A stretch of DNA of 54,808 nt from Haloarchaeobius iranensis (GTDB lineage: Archaea; Halobacteriota; Halobacteria; Halobacteriales; Natrialbaceae), in contig NZ_FNIA01000021.1 of assembly GCF_900103505.1 (NCBI RefSeq), forward strand, positions 1 to 54,808, in the 5' to 3' direction. How positions within the stretch are numbered: the first letter of the stretch is position 1; every line of letters starts with the position of its first letter. Of the stretch, positions 24,863 through 32,880 are shown in pieces. The notes under the pieces were generated by a model, which was not told the DNA's origin, made no database searches, and was given only the letters and a program-made list of their open reading frames with translations. The translations under genes and the position numbers were made by a program.

Positions 24863-25348
24863 ATGACCGACGATGAGATCGACGATGTCGACAGAGCCAT
24901 CCTCTATGCACTCCAGGAAGACGCTCGGAACATGGCGTCCGGAGACATCGCGGAGCGGACCGGGACCTCCGACAGCACTGTCCGCAAGCGCATCCAGCGT
25001 CTCGAATCGAACGGCGTAATCAAAGGATACAGCGCCAGCGTCGACTATCAGCGGTCAGGCTATCCGCTCCGAATGCTGCTCTACTGTACCGCTACGATCC
25101 CCGAACGTGGCGACCTCGTTCCGGATATCTTAGACATCGATGGCGTCGTATCGGTCCAGGAGCTGGTCACTGGTGAACAGAACCTCCTGGTCACTGCAGT
25201 CGGCGAGACGGACGGCGATATCACACCCGTCGCACAGGAGCTCCTCGACATGGGGCTCACCGTCGCCGACGAGGTTCTCGTACGGAGCCACGAGACGACG
25301 CCCTTCGGCAAGTTCGACTCCGAGACCCAGCGAGGAGACGGCACCTAG
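24863..25348 (+). CDS. Lrp/AsnC-family regulator upstream of dabBA
   Basis: 161 residues. The N-terminal winged helix reads DDVDRAILYALQEDARNMASGDIAERTGTSDSTVRKRIQRLESNGVIKGY in sections, the classic Lrp/AsnC pattern. The rest (about 60-150) is a RAM-type effector and dimerisation domain with VVSVQELVTGEQNLLVTAVGE-like strands. It is the nearest regulator to the DabB-DabA genes, which start about 500 nt downstream on the same strand, and may control them. Its effector is unknown. Confidence 0.88.
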   Translation: MTDDEIDDVDRAILYALQEDARNMASGDIAERTGTSDSTVRKRIQRLESNGVIKGYSASVDYQRSGYPLRMLLYCTATIPERGDLVPDILDIDGVVSVQELVTGEQNLLVTAVGETDGDITPVAQELLDMGLTVADEVLVRSHETTPFGKFDSETQRGDGT

Positions 25349-25718
25349 ACGAGGACACGTTCGACGTCCAGCTCGGTCGCGCGTCGAACGACTGCCAGTA
25401 CTGGGTCGACAGAGCCCGTCAGATTGTCCGAGTCACCGTCCAGGACGAGGCGTGCTTCGCGCGGGGACTGACTACCACCGGGACCGACTCGTCGAGCACA
25501 ACGGCCGCCGGCAGGTCCGATGTCTCCAGCAGGCACTCCCCACGTCGGTGTCGGTCGCTGCCTAGGTTCGCGACCAGGACGGCAGTGACTACCCGTTCCC
25601 GGGCAGGCGGAATCTGGTCGCTTTCGACGGCGCGACCGATACGGGCCCGTCTCCCGGCGATACGTCGGGTCGTTTCGCGAGCATCCTCCCTGACCCGCGC
25701 TACCGGGCCTCTCCGCAC
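25345..25718 (-). pseudogene. Possible frameshifted remnant, family unknown
   Basis: The minus strand holds two overlapping frames that look protein-like only when joined: an upstream part with ARETTRRIAGRRARIGRAV and LPAAVVLDESVPVVVSP, and a downstream part in another frame with ARLVLDGDSDNL and LAVVRRATELDVERV ending at 25345. Joining them near 25465 gives a continuous acidic sequence, so a small gene with one frameshift is possible. I do not recognise the family. It could equally be chance coding-like sequence in a GC-rich region. Confidence 0.25.
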
Positions 25719-25857
25719 GTCGCTGTAGAATCATAACGTTCTTTAATTCTATTTTTGCGAACATATTGGGAACATAGATAGATTTAACAAACGTTCTGTT
25801 CAAGATGTCCTCGAACTCGACCAGAAGCGGACCAGCCGGGTCGTCTCGGGTGCCGCG
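25349..25857. promoter_or_regulatory. Region between the Lrp-like gene and dabB with repeated motifs
   Basis: Apart from the doubtful remnant on the minus strand, the last 130 nt are AT-rich and carry paired motifs: AACGTTCT at 25735-25742 and again at 25790-25797, and GAACATA at 25759-25765 and 25770-25776, exactly 11 bp (one helical turn) apart. Phased repeats of this kind suit cooperative binding by an Lrp-type protein controlling dabB. No TATA element can be assigned with confidence. Confidence 0.4.
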
Positions 25858-27369
25858 ATGCGTGGTCGGATGGAATGGACGATGTCAGGACACAGCTCGA
25901 ACCAAACGGTCGGAGCGCTCCCGGACACGGCGGTGGATTCGCCGTTCGTGCCCGTTGCACTAACGAGGGTCGTGTGGTCGCTGTTCGTGGTGAGTCTGGC
26001 CGTCCTCGTCGCCAGAATTCGGTTCGGTGAAGTGTGGGAGCTCCCAGGGTTGGTCGTCATCGACGGTCTGACCGTTCTCATGTGGGTGGTGGTCGCCTTC
26101 TTCAGTGGTATCGTTCACAGCTACTCGCGCCGCTACATGGCCGGTCGCACCCACAAAACGAGGTTCTTCCTCGCCACGTTCGGGTTCACCGCGGTCGTGA
26201 TGGCCCTCGTCGCGGCCGACCACGTCGCACTGTTCGGGTTCCTGTGGGTGGCGATGGGTCTGTTGATGGCCGAGCTCATCGGTACCAACGAGGGCTGGGA
26301 ACAGGCACAGGCCGCCGCGGCGGTCGCTCGCAGGTACTTCATCGCCAGTAGCGCGCTGCTCGGGGTTGCGCTGGCGGCGTTGTGGTGGGCGACCGGCACC
26401 ACGACGGTCTCCGGAATCGGCACGGCCGCCGACGCGCTCGGTGGTCCGATGTGGCTGCTCGCCGCCGGCGCGCTCGTGCTCGCGGCGATGATCCAGTCGG
26501 CCCTCATCCCGTTCCACAGCTGGCTGCTCTCCTCGATGACCGCACCGACGCCCGCGTCCGCGCTGATGCACGCCGGATTCGTCAACGCGGGTGGCATCCT
26601 GCTGACCCGCTTCGCCCCGGTCATCACGGTCGACTCCAGGTTCATGCTCGCAGTGGTCGCCGTCGGCGCGGCGAGTGCGGGCGGCGGGAAGCTCCTGAAG
26701 TCGGTCCAGACGGACATCAAGGGCAAGCTCGGCTGCTCCACGGTCGGCCAGATGGGCTTTATGATAATGCAGGCCGGCCTCGGGTTCTTCGGGGCCGCGA
26801 TCACCCACCTCATCCTGCACGGGTTCTACAAGGCCTATCAGTTCCTCAGCTCCGGCGAACGCGTCGAACACGCGAGCCCGAGCGAGACCACCGAGCACAC
26901 GCTCGGGGGTGCGACGAGTGCCGTCGGCTTCGTCGTGGCGGTGCTGACCGGACTCGGCGGCGGCGCGGTGTTCACGGTGCTGACGGGGAAGGGGGCGAAC
27001 GTCGACAGCGGTCTCCTGCTGACCTTCTTCGTCGTCTTCACCACGCTGCACGCGGCCCGCAGCACGGTCCAGCACACCTCGCTCCCGACGCTCGCCCGCT
27101 ACGGGGCCGTCCCGCTGGTGTTCTTCCCGGCAATCGTCGTCTACGCCGTTGTCTACGAGGGCGTCTCGGGCCTGCTGGCTGTCAGTGCGGCAACGACCGA
27201 ACTGACCCTGCTTCACGGCATCGTCGCCGTCGCCTTCGTCGGTATCTACGTCGCGATCGAGACCGGCATCCACGAGCACAGCCAACGTCTCTACGTGGCG
27301 CTGCTGAATGCCACCCAACCGTCATCTGACACCCTACTGACAGCCAGGGAGGACTACGATGAGTACTGA
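25858..27369 (+). CDS. dabB: DabB, membrane subunit of inorganic-carbon pump
   Basis: 503 residues, about 13 membrane helices, in the NuoL/MrpA proton-conducting transporter family (SYSRRYMAGRTHKTRFF, PFHSWLLSSMTAPTPASALMHAG, GKLGCSTVGQMGFMIMQAGLG, HGFYKAYQFL with the conserved His and Lys). The gene directly after it is the DUF2309 partner DabA, which distinguishes it from NADH dehydrogenase or Mrp antiporter subunits. DabB is thought to use the cation gradient to drive DabA-catalysed CO2 hydration and so accumulate bicarbonate. An in-frame ATG at 25882 is an alternative start. The gene overlaps dabA by 11 nt. Confidence 0.85.
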   Translation: MRGRMEWTMSGHSSNQTVGALPDTAVDSPFVPVALTRVVWSLFVVSLAVLVARIRFGEVWELPGLVVIDGLTVLMWVVVAFFSGIVHSYSRRYMAGRTHKTRFFLATFGFTAVVMALVAADHVALFGFLWVAMGLLMAELIGTNEGWEQAQAAAAVARRYFIASSALLGVALAALWWATGTTTVSGIGTAADALGGPMWLLAAGALVLAAMIQSALIPFHSWLLSSMTAPTPASALMHAGFVNAGGILLTRFAPVITVDSRFMLAVVAVGAASAGGGKLLKSVQTDIKGKLGCSTVGQMGFMIMQAGLGFFGAAITHLILHGFYKAYQFLSSGERVEHASPSETTEHTLGGATSAVGFVVAVLTGLGGGAVFTVLTGKGANVDSGLLLTFFVVFTTLHAARSTVQHTSLPTLARYGAVPLVFFPAIVVYAVVYEGVSGLLAVSAATTELTLLHGIVAVAFVGIYVAIETGIHEHSQRLYVALLNATQPSSDTLLTAREDYDEY

Positions 27370-29764
27370 ATCCGCCATCCGCGACAGCATCGACGAAGCA
27401 GCGACCACCGTCGGCTCGCGCTGGCCCGTTCACTCGTTCGTGACGGCGAACCCGCTCTCGGGCTTCGAGCACCGGCCGTTCGGCGAGGCTGTCGAGGAGG
27501 CAGCCACCCTCCTGGGCGGCCGTGGCCTCCCGAGTGCCCGGACGCTCGCAACGGCGCTGGAACGCGGCCAGATCGACCGGGAGATACTCGCAGACGAACT
27601 CGCCGAAGCAGGCTACGATGACAGTCCGGAGGCGATACTCGACCGTATGCGCGACGGGGGCGACGCGGAGAACGGTGACGCGGACACCGCCACGGACCGC
27701 GTCGACAGGGTGCTGACGAAGTGGCTGTCGGCCTTCCTCGACGAGGGGAGTGCCCACTGGTCGATGCCGAACCGCGAGGCGGGCTTCTACGCTGCCTTCC
27801 GTGGAATGGCGGAATACGACGGCGACATCCCCAGCGAGGGGGTCGTCGCCGACCTGCCCGAATCGCCGTTCGAGGCTATCGAGTCGGTCCTGTCCTCGTA
27901 CCCGGACGCCCAGTGGGTGCCCATCCTCGAGGAGCAACTGGCGGCGCTCCCGGGCTGGACCGGGTTCATCAAGCGGCGCGCCGAGGACGGGGGCGTGTGG
28001 CAGTCGACGTATCCGATTTCGCTGGAAGGGTACCTCGCGGTCCGTCTGGCACTGCTGGATGCCATCGACGCCGACATCGAGCCGGACCCCGACATCACAG
28101 CCGATAACCCGGCGGATGACCCCGCACAGGTGTTCCTGCGTGCGTGGGAGGCGACCTACCGCGACGACCTCGTCGGGACCGTCGCGGCTCGGAGCCGGTC
28201 GATGGACGACAGCGAGAAGACTGGCCGCCCGGACATCCAGTTGGTCTTCTGTATCGACACCCGCTCCGAGATCATCCGCCGCCACATCGAGGCCACGGGC
28301 GACTACGAGACCCACGGGTACGCTGGGTTCTTCGGCATCCCGATGGAGTATCGGGGATACGATGCCGACGTGTCGGTCGATGCCTGTCCGCCGATCCTCG
28401 ACCCACAGCATCACGTCGTCGACTATCCGACCGATGACGACACACACGCACGTCACGACCGCTGGTCGGGAATCCGTGCGGCCGCCGATGAGGTCATAGA
28501 GATACTGGAGGCCAACGCCGCCACCGCTTACGGGTACGTCGAGACCGCCGGGAGCGGCTACGGGCTCTCACTCGCGGCCAGGACGCTCGTCCCCGGGCGC
28601 GTCCACGACGTGGTCGACGCCGCGGCCGAACTGGTGCCGGACGAGCGCGAGTTCTGTGAGCCGCTGGTGCACCACCAGCACACCTACGCCGGCGACCTGC
28701 CGGTGGGGCTGACCCACGAGGAGAAGGTCGAGTACGCTGGGACTGCCTTCGAGTTGATGGGGTTCGAGGAGTTCGGTCGCCTCGTCGTCTTCACGGGCCA
28801 CGCCAGCGAGACGGCGAACAACCCCTACGACGCGAGCCTGGACTGCGGTGCCTGCGCGGGCAACCCCGGCGGGCCGAGTGCGCGCGTCCTGGCGAATATC
28901 TGTAACGACGAGGCCGTCAAGGCCGACCTCCGCGAGAGAGGGTTCGAGATCCCCGATGACACGATCTTCGTGGCCGGACAGCACAACACGACGACCGACG
29001 AGGTGGAACTGTTCGCGGGCGACGTGCCCGAGAGCCACGCGGACGACCTGGACAGGTTGCGGGCGGACCTCACGGTTGCTCGCGAGGACGCGACCGCCGA
29101 GCGCGCCGAGGCGCTGGGCGCCGACGGCTCGAGCGGCGTTTCCGAGACGGAACGCCGTGCCGCCGACTGGGCCGAGACGCGTCCCGAGTGGGGGCTGGCC
29201 GGCAACGCCGGCTTCGTCATCGGTCCCCGCGAGTTGACGAGCGGCTGTGACCTCGACGGGCGCGCGTTCCTCCACTCGTACGACTGGTCGACTGACCCCC
29301 ACGGAGACGCGCTGGAGGCCATCCTCACTGGTCCCATGGTCGTCACCCAGTGGATCAACGCCCAGTACTACTTCTCGACGGTCGACAACGCCGTCTACGG
29401 CAGCGGGTCGAAGGCGACACAGAACCCGGTCGGCAACGTCGGCGTCTATCAGGGCAACGGCGGCGACCTGCTGACGGGGCTCCCGCTCCAGTCGCTGATG
29501 ACCGCGGACGACGAACCGTACCACCAACCGCTCCGTCTCTCGACGGTGGTCCACGCGCCGGTCGAGCGGGTCACCGAGGTCCTGGCCGACCACGAGAACC
29601 TGACCCAACTGCTGGACAACGACTGGCTCTCGCTGACGGTCGTCGACCCGACTCGGGAACACCGCGTCTTCCACTACGAGGAGTCCTTGGAGTGGGTGCC
29701 AGAGCCCGAACGGACCGAAGCGGCTCCGGAGATTCCGAGCGCGCAGGCTGTCGCAGACGACTAG
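27359..29764 (+). CDS. dabA: DabA, DUF2309 carbonic-anhydrase-like subunit
   Basis: 801 residues of the DUF2309/UPF0753 family. The N-terminus has SFVTANPLSGFEHRPF, as in known members. The zinc site can be traced: QLVFCIDTRSEIIRRH gives C298 and D300 (the C-x-D pair) and TGHASETANNPYDASLDCGACAGN gives H481 and C496, with the 15-residue His-Cys spacing of the characterised enzyme. The C-terminal part has QWINAQYYFSTVDNAVYGSG. DabA is cytoplasmic, membrane-associated, and works only with DabB. Translation is coupled to dabB. In this organism it would support carbon fixation or carboxylation reactions at high salt; RuBisCO is not in the window. Confidence 0.88.
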   Translation: MSTESAIRDSIDEAATTVGSRWPVHSFVTANPLSGFEHRPFGEAVEEAATLLGGRGLPSARTLATALERGQIDREILADELAEAGYDDSPEAILDRMRDGGDAENGDADTATDRVDRVLTKWLSAFLDEGSAHWSMPNREAGFYAAFRGMAEYDGDIPSEGVVADLPESPFEAIESVLSSYPDAQWVPILEEQLAALPGWTGFIKRRAEDGGVWQSTYPISLEGYLAVRLALLDAIDADIEPDPDITADNPADDPAQVFLRAWEATYRDDLVGTVAARSRSMDDSEKTGRPDIQLVFCIDTRSEIIRRHIEATGDYETHGYAGFFGIPMEYRGYDADVSVDACPPILDPQHHVVDYPTDDDTHARHDRWSGIRAAADEVIEILEANAATAYGYVETAGSGYGLSLAARTLVPGRVHDVVDAAAELVPDEREFCEPLVHHQHTYAGDLPVGLTHEEKVEYAGTAFELMGFEEFGRLVVFTGHASETANNPYDASLDCGACAGNPGGPSARVLANICNDEAVKADLRERGFEIPDDTIFVAGQHNTTTDEVELFAGDVPESHADDLDRLRADLTVAREDATAERAEALGADGSSGVSETERRAADWAETRPEWGLAGNAGFVIGPRELTSGCDLDGRAFLHSYDWSTDPHGDALEAILTGPMVVTQWINAQYYFSTVDNAVYGSGSKATQNPVGNVGVYQGNGGDLLTGLPLQSLMTADDEPYHQPLRLSTVVHAPVERVTEVLADHENLTQLLDNDWLSLTVVDPTREHRVFHYEESLEWVPEPERTEAAPEIPSAQAVADD

Positions 29765-29865
29765 CCGAACCCGAATCTGCCCCGGGTGGACTCGGTGGGG
29801 TGCTCTGGCTCTCCTCCAGGCCTGCGACTCCGCCCTGTCCGAGAAGGGAAGTGTAACGACCTCTC

Positions 29866-30286
29866 CTATTCCATGGCGACGACCGAATCAACGGTGACTG
29901 CAGCACCGCCGAGCAGTTCGCAGACGCCGACGGTTGTCCGGGCTGGGTACGCCTCATCGAAGTAGTGCTCGTAGGTGTCGTTCACCCGCTGGTATGCATC
30001 CATCTCGGCGAGATACAGGGTGAGCTGTAGAACGTCGCTCATCTCTTTCCCGTGCTGTTCAAGCTGGGCTTCGAGGTTCCCCCAAACACAATTCGAGCTG
30101 ACGCACGGGGGATGCATCGTTCGCGATCCGGTCCCCATCCTCCGGCAGTTGGCCTTCGATGAAGAGGAGGTCCGACTCTCCCGTTTTCTTCCCATAGCCG
30201 CCGATGAATCCCGTTCCGTCACGCTGCTTGCGGCTGCTCGCACTGGCACGACTTGGCTGTGCCTGGGTCACCGAGTTCGCCCTCAT
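29866..30286 (-). pseudogene. RidA-family (YjgF/UK114) gene with a single-base frameshift
   Basis: Two overlapping minus-strand frames together make a RidA protein. The 5' frame from ATG 30286 gives TGESDLLFIEGQLPEDGDRI and SPVRQLEL; the 3' frame gives VWGNLEAQLEQHGKEMSDVL, TLYLAEMDAYQRVNDTYEHYF and ARTTVGVCELLGGAAV. Removing one T (minus strand) near 30082 restores LELVWGNLEAQLE, so a one-base insertion separates them. RidA deaminates reactive enamine/imine intermediates. Either the gene is broken or there is a base error. It lies convergently after dabA and divergently from arsR. Confidence 0.7.
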
Positions 30287-30397
30287 AAAACGATTGATGG
30301 AGTTTTCAACTAAATTCCTCGTCCGCCCCTGCTCAGTGGAACTAACGCAGTGCAAAGAGGTTTTTTGGTCGGTGCAGCCGCGCGCATCACAACTATT

Positions 30398-30417
30398 AAT
30401 TGAAGATATACTCAATT
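30398..30417. promoter_or_regulatory. Inverted repeat over the arsR promoter
   Basis: AATTGA-N8-TCAATT with perfect 6-bp arms; the spacer AGATATAC can be the TATA box. It ends 8 nt before the arsR ATG (30426). ArsR-family repressors bind AT-rich palindromes at their own promoters and leave when arsenite binds, so this is the likely operator. Confidence 0.6.
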
Positions 30418-30425
30418 CAGTTCCG

Positions 30426-30824
30426 ATGGCAGAAGCAACAGAACGACTTCGCCGCTATCTCGATGACGAACTCGGGGAGTGCCGCAGCGAGGATGTCGTG
30501 GCCCGACTCGACGAACTCGGCACGCTCGAAGCCGCAATCGGGACGGCGCAGGTGGACGCTGAACTCGACGTGCTGTCGGCGCTCTCGAACGAGACGCGGT
30601 ATACGCTCGTCCGTGTTCTCGTCGCCGCGCGGGAGGAGCTCTGCGTCTGTGAGCTGAACGCGGTCGTCGACGTGAGCGAGAGCGGGCTCAGCCACGGGCT
30701 CTCGAAGCTCGTCGAGGCGGGACTCGTCGACGGCCGAAAGGACGGTCGGTGGAAGAAGTACCGTGCGACGAACCGGGCCGTCGCGCTCGTCACCGTCCTC
30801 GAGGGGAGCGTGAGCGATGAGTGA
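30426..30824 (+). CDS. arsR: ArsR-family arsenite-responsive repressor
   Basis: 132 residues. An N-terminal extension of about 45 residues is followed by a winged helix: LDVLSALSNETRYTLVRVLVAA, EELCVCELNAVVDVSESGLSHGLSKLVEAGLV, and the wing GRKDGRWKKYRATN. The ELCVCEL motif supplies the two neighbouring cysteines used for As(III) sensing in ArsR. It overlaps the arsenite exporter gene by 8 nt and is preceded by a palindrome covering the TATA region, so negative autoregulation is likely. Confidence 0.88.
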   Translation: MAEATERLRRYLDDELGECRSEDVVARLDELGTLEAAIGTAQVDAELDVLSALSNETRYTLVRVLVAAREELCVCELNAVVDVSESGLSHGLSKLVEAGLVDGRKDGRWKKYRATNRAVALVTVLEGSVSDE

Positions 30825-31983
30825 CGTCGACAGCCACGAGCACGACCCGAACTGCGACTGTGAGAGCTGTGGCGACCCGCGGTCGATGGACTTCCTCGAC
30901 AAGTACCTCACCGTCTGGATTCTCGGTGCGATGGCCATCGGCGTCGGCCTCGGCTTCGTCGTCCCAGCTGTAACCCAACCCATCCAGGAGTTCCATCTCG
31001 TCGAGATCGGCCTCGTCCTGATGATGTACCCGCCGCTGGCGAAGGCGAACTACTCGCAGCTCCGGGCCGTCTTCAGCAACTGGCGCGTTCTCGGGTTGAG
31101 CCTCGTCCAGAACTGGCTGATCGGGCCGACGCTCATGTTCGGACTTGCCGTGATCTTCTTCAGTGGACTCGTGCCCGGCCTGCCAGCCCGCCCCGAGTTC
31201 TTCCTCGGGCTCGTGTTCATCGGGATGGCCCGCTGTGTCGCGATGGTGCTCGTCTGGAACGAACTCGCAGAGGGCTCGACTGAGTACGTGACCGGTCTGG
31301 TCGCATTCAACAGCCTCTTCCAGATCGTCACCTACGGGGTGTACGTCTGGTTCTTCGGGCTGTTCCTCCCGCCACTTCTCGGGATGGAGACGCTCGTCGC
31401 GGGCATCGAGACGTTCAACGTGACGCCGATGCAGGTGTTCGAAGCCATCGTCGTCTTCCTCGGAATCCCCTTCCTCGGCGGGTTCCTTACCCGGTACGTC
31501 GGCACGCGAGCCAAGAGCGAGGAGTGGTACGACGAGGAGGTGGTTCCGAAGATCGACCCACTCACGCTCGTCGCCTTGCTGTTCACGGTCATCGTGATGT
31601 TCGCCACGCAGGGCGAGAATATCGTCGCCTCGCCCGGTGACGTGCTCCTCATCGCCGTCCCGCTGACCATCTACTTCGTCGTGATGTTCCTCGTGAGCTT
31701 CGGGATGGGCAAAGGCATCGGGGCGGACTATTCGACCACGACGGCCATCGGCTTCACTGCCGCCTCCAACAACTTCGAACTCGCGATCGCGGTGGCCGTT
31801 GCGGTGTTCGGGGTCGGCTCCGGCGTCGCATTCACGACCGTCGTCGGCCCGCTCATCGAGGTTCCCGTCCTGCTCGCACTGGTCAACGTCGCCCTGTACT
31901 TCCAGCGCAAGTTCGACTGGAGTGGTGCCACGACCGGAGAACTCGGGACATCTCACTCGGGCTCACCAGCCGAAGACGACTGA
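30817..31983 (+). CDS. acr3: Acr3-family arsenite efflux transporter
   Basis: 388 residues, about ten membrane helices, of the Acr3 (BART superfamily) arsenite exporters. Visible signatures are MDFLDKYLTVWILGAMAIGVGLG at the start, MMYPPLAKANYSQL, FFLGLVFIGMARCVAMVLVWNELA with the essential cysteine, and GFTAASNNFELAIAVAVAVFG. A Cys/His-containing N-terminal tail (HEHDPNCDCESCGDP) precedes the first helix and could bind metalloid; this is unusual for the family as I know it. It is cotranscribed with arsR. Confidence 0.92.
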   Translation: MSDVDSHEHDPNCDCESCGDPRSMDFLDKYLTVWILGAMAIGVGLGFVVPAVTQPIQEFHLVEIGLVLMMYPPLAKANYSQLRAVFSNWRVLGLSLVQNWLIGPTLMFGLAVIFFSGLVPGLPARPEFFLGLVFIGMARCVAMVLVWNELAEGSTEYVTGLVAFNSLFQIVTYGVYVWFFGLFLPPLLGMETLVAGIETFNVTPMQVFEAIVVFLGIPFLGGFLTRYVGTRAKSEEWYDEEVVPKIDPLTLVALLFTVIVMFATQGENIVASPGDVLLIAVPLTIYFVVMFLVSFGMGKGIGADYSTTTAIGFTAASNNFELAIAVAVAVFGVGSGVAFTTVVGPLIEVPVLLALVNVALYFQRKFDWSGATTGELGTSHSGSPAEDD

Positions 31984-32263
31984 CGAGGGGCGAGGGCAGC
32001 CGGTCGGTTCTTGCGGCGACTGACCCCGCCGACGAGAACCATCCGACCACCGTAGCGGTGATAGTCGAGGGGGCCTGCGAGCTGAGCCGGAATCCGCTAC
32101 CGAGTGGCGTTTCGTTTGCACTGGAGAACGCCGACTTCCCCGGTTTCGGCCGGTTCTTCGGCAACGTCGCCTCTCCTGGCCGCGAACTGAAGGAAGTGTG
32201 ACTCGGAGAGCGTGCGATTGGGATGGCCCAGACTTCGACGAGGGTGTACAATCTAGATTTTCC
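31984..32263. other. Intergenic region between acr3 and the cobalamin operon
   Basis: No gene is supported. A start-less plus-strand frame stays open from the acr3 stop to a TGA at 32199-32201, but I recognise nothing in it. The last part holds the cbiT promoter. Confidence 0.4.
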
Positions 32264-32285
32264 TAAAACAACCATAATTGTTTTA
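32264..32285. promoter_or_regulatory. Candidate cobalamin-regulon operator before cbiT
   Basis: TAAAACAA-N6-TTGTTTTA, perfect 8-bp arms, spacer CCATAA, 26-47 nt upstream of the cbiT ATG. The core ACAA-N6-TTGT is found again before cbtB (42727) and the cbiX-like gene (50857), each time within 50 nt of a start codon. A regulator responding to cobalamin or cobalt is the natural candidate. Confidence 0.65.
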
Positions 32286-32310
32286 CGGGTCAGTGCAGTT
32301 GTATTCGGCG

Positions 32311-32880
32311 ATGGCAAACGTATCGCTCCCACACGATGCGAAGGCCGGTCCGACGAAGCCGGAGGTCAGGGCCGTCCTTCTCAGCAAACTCGACCTCGGG
32401 CCGACCGACCACTTCGCGGAGGTCGGCTCGTGTACCGGTGCCGTGACCATCGAGGCGGCACGGCGCGCGGGCCGGGTCACTGCACTCGAACGAAACGCAG
32501 AACGGGTCGAAACCACCAGGAAGAATCTCGCTGCCAACGACCTGACCGGGGACGTCGAACTCCGGAGAGCCGAAGCTCCCGAAGGGTTACCCGACGACGC
32601 AGACGCCCTGTTCCTCGGCGGTAGCCGGAACTACGAGGCGGTCCTCGACCACGCAGTCGAGACCGCGGTCGACCGCATCGTCATGAACGTTTCCCGGCTC
32701 GAAGTCGCCGGGGCCGCCACCGAGGCGTTCCGCGAGCGGGGCCTCCTCGAAGCAGTCGTGCAGTTCCAGGTGAGTCACGGGTACGAACTCGCCGGCGCGA
32801 CGAGTTTCGATTCCGACAACCCGGTGTACATGCTGGTCGGCGGGACCGATGCCGTCGCGGCAGACGGGGGGCGGCGATGA
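32311..32880 (+). CDS. cbiT: CbiT, cobalt-precorrin-6B/8W decarboxylating C15-methyltransferase domain
   Basis: 189 residues. A SAM-dependent methyltransferase fold with the CbiT opening GPTKPEVRAVLLSKLDL, the SAM motif FAEVGSCTGAVTIEAA, VTALERNAERVETTRKNL and DALFLGGSRN. It methylates C15 and decarboxylates the C12 acetate side chain during corrin ring synthesis, working with the separate C5 methyltransferase CbiE encoded at 49920. It is the first gene of a long cobalamin operon whose members mostly overlap by 4 nt or lie a few bases apart. ATG 32311 follows the operator and is the first one with homology. Confidence 0.9.
   Translation: MANVSLPHDAKAGPTKPEVRAVLLSKLDLGPTDHFAEVGSCTGAVTIEAARRAGRVTALERNAERVETTRKNLAANDLTGDVELRRAEAPEGLPDDADALFLGGSRNYEAVLDHAVETAVDRIVMNVSRLEVAGAATEAFRERGLLEAVVQFQVSHGYELAGATSFDSDNPVYMLVGGTDAVAADGGRR

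Noticed and set aside
24658-24900. 80-codon minus-strand frame between the USP and Lrp-like genes
   Set aside because: Ser/Arg/Pro-rich, antisense to the Lrp-like start, and without acidic bias typical of haloarchaeal proteins.
25858-27369. NADH dehydrogenase subunit L or Mrp antiporter subunit
   Set aside because: No other Nuo or Mrp genes are nearby, and the overlapping DUF2309 gene identifies it as DabB.
31984-32201. Start-less plus-strand frame of about 72 codons after acr3 ending GRELKEV
   Set aside because: No start codon, no recognisable family and it overlaps the region just after the exporter; open frames of this size are common in GC-rich DNA.
32264-32310. Cobalamin riboswitch before cbiT
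   Set aside because: The space before the ATG is too short and AT-rich, has no B12-box-like sequence, and instead carries a protein-type palindrome.
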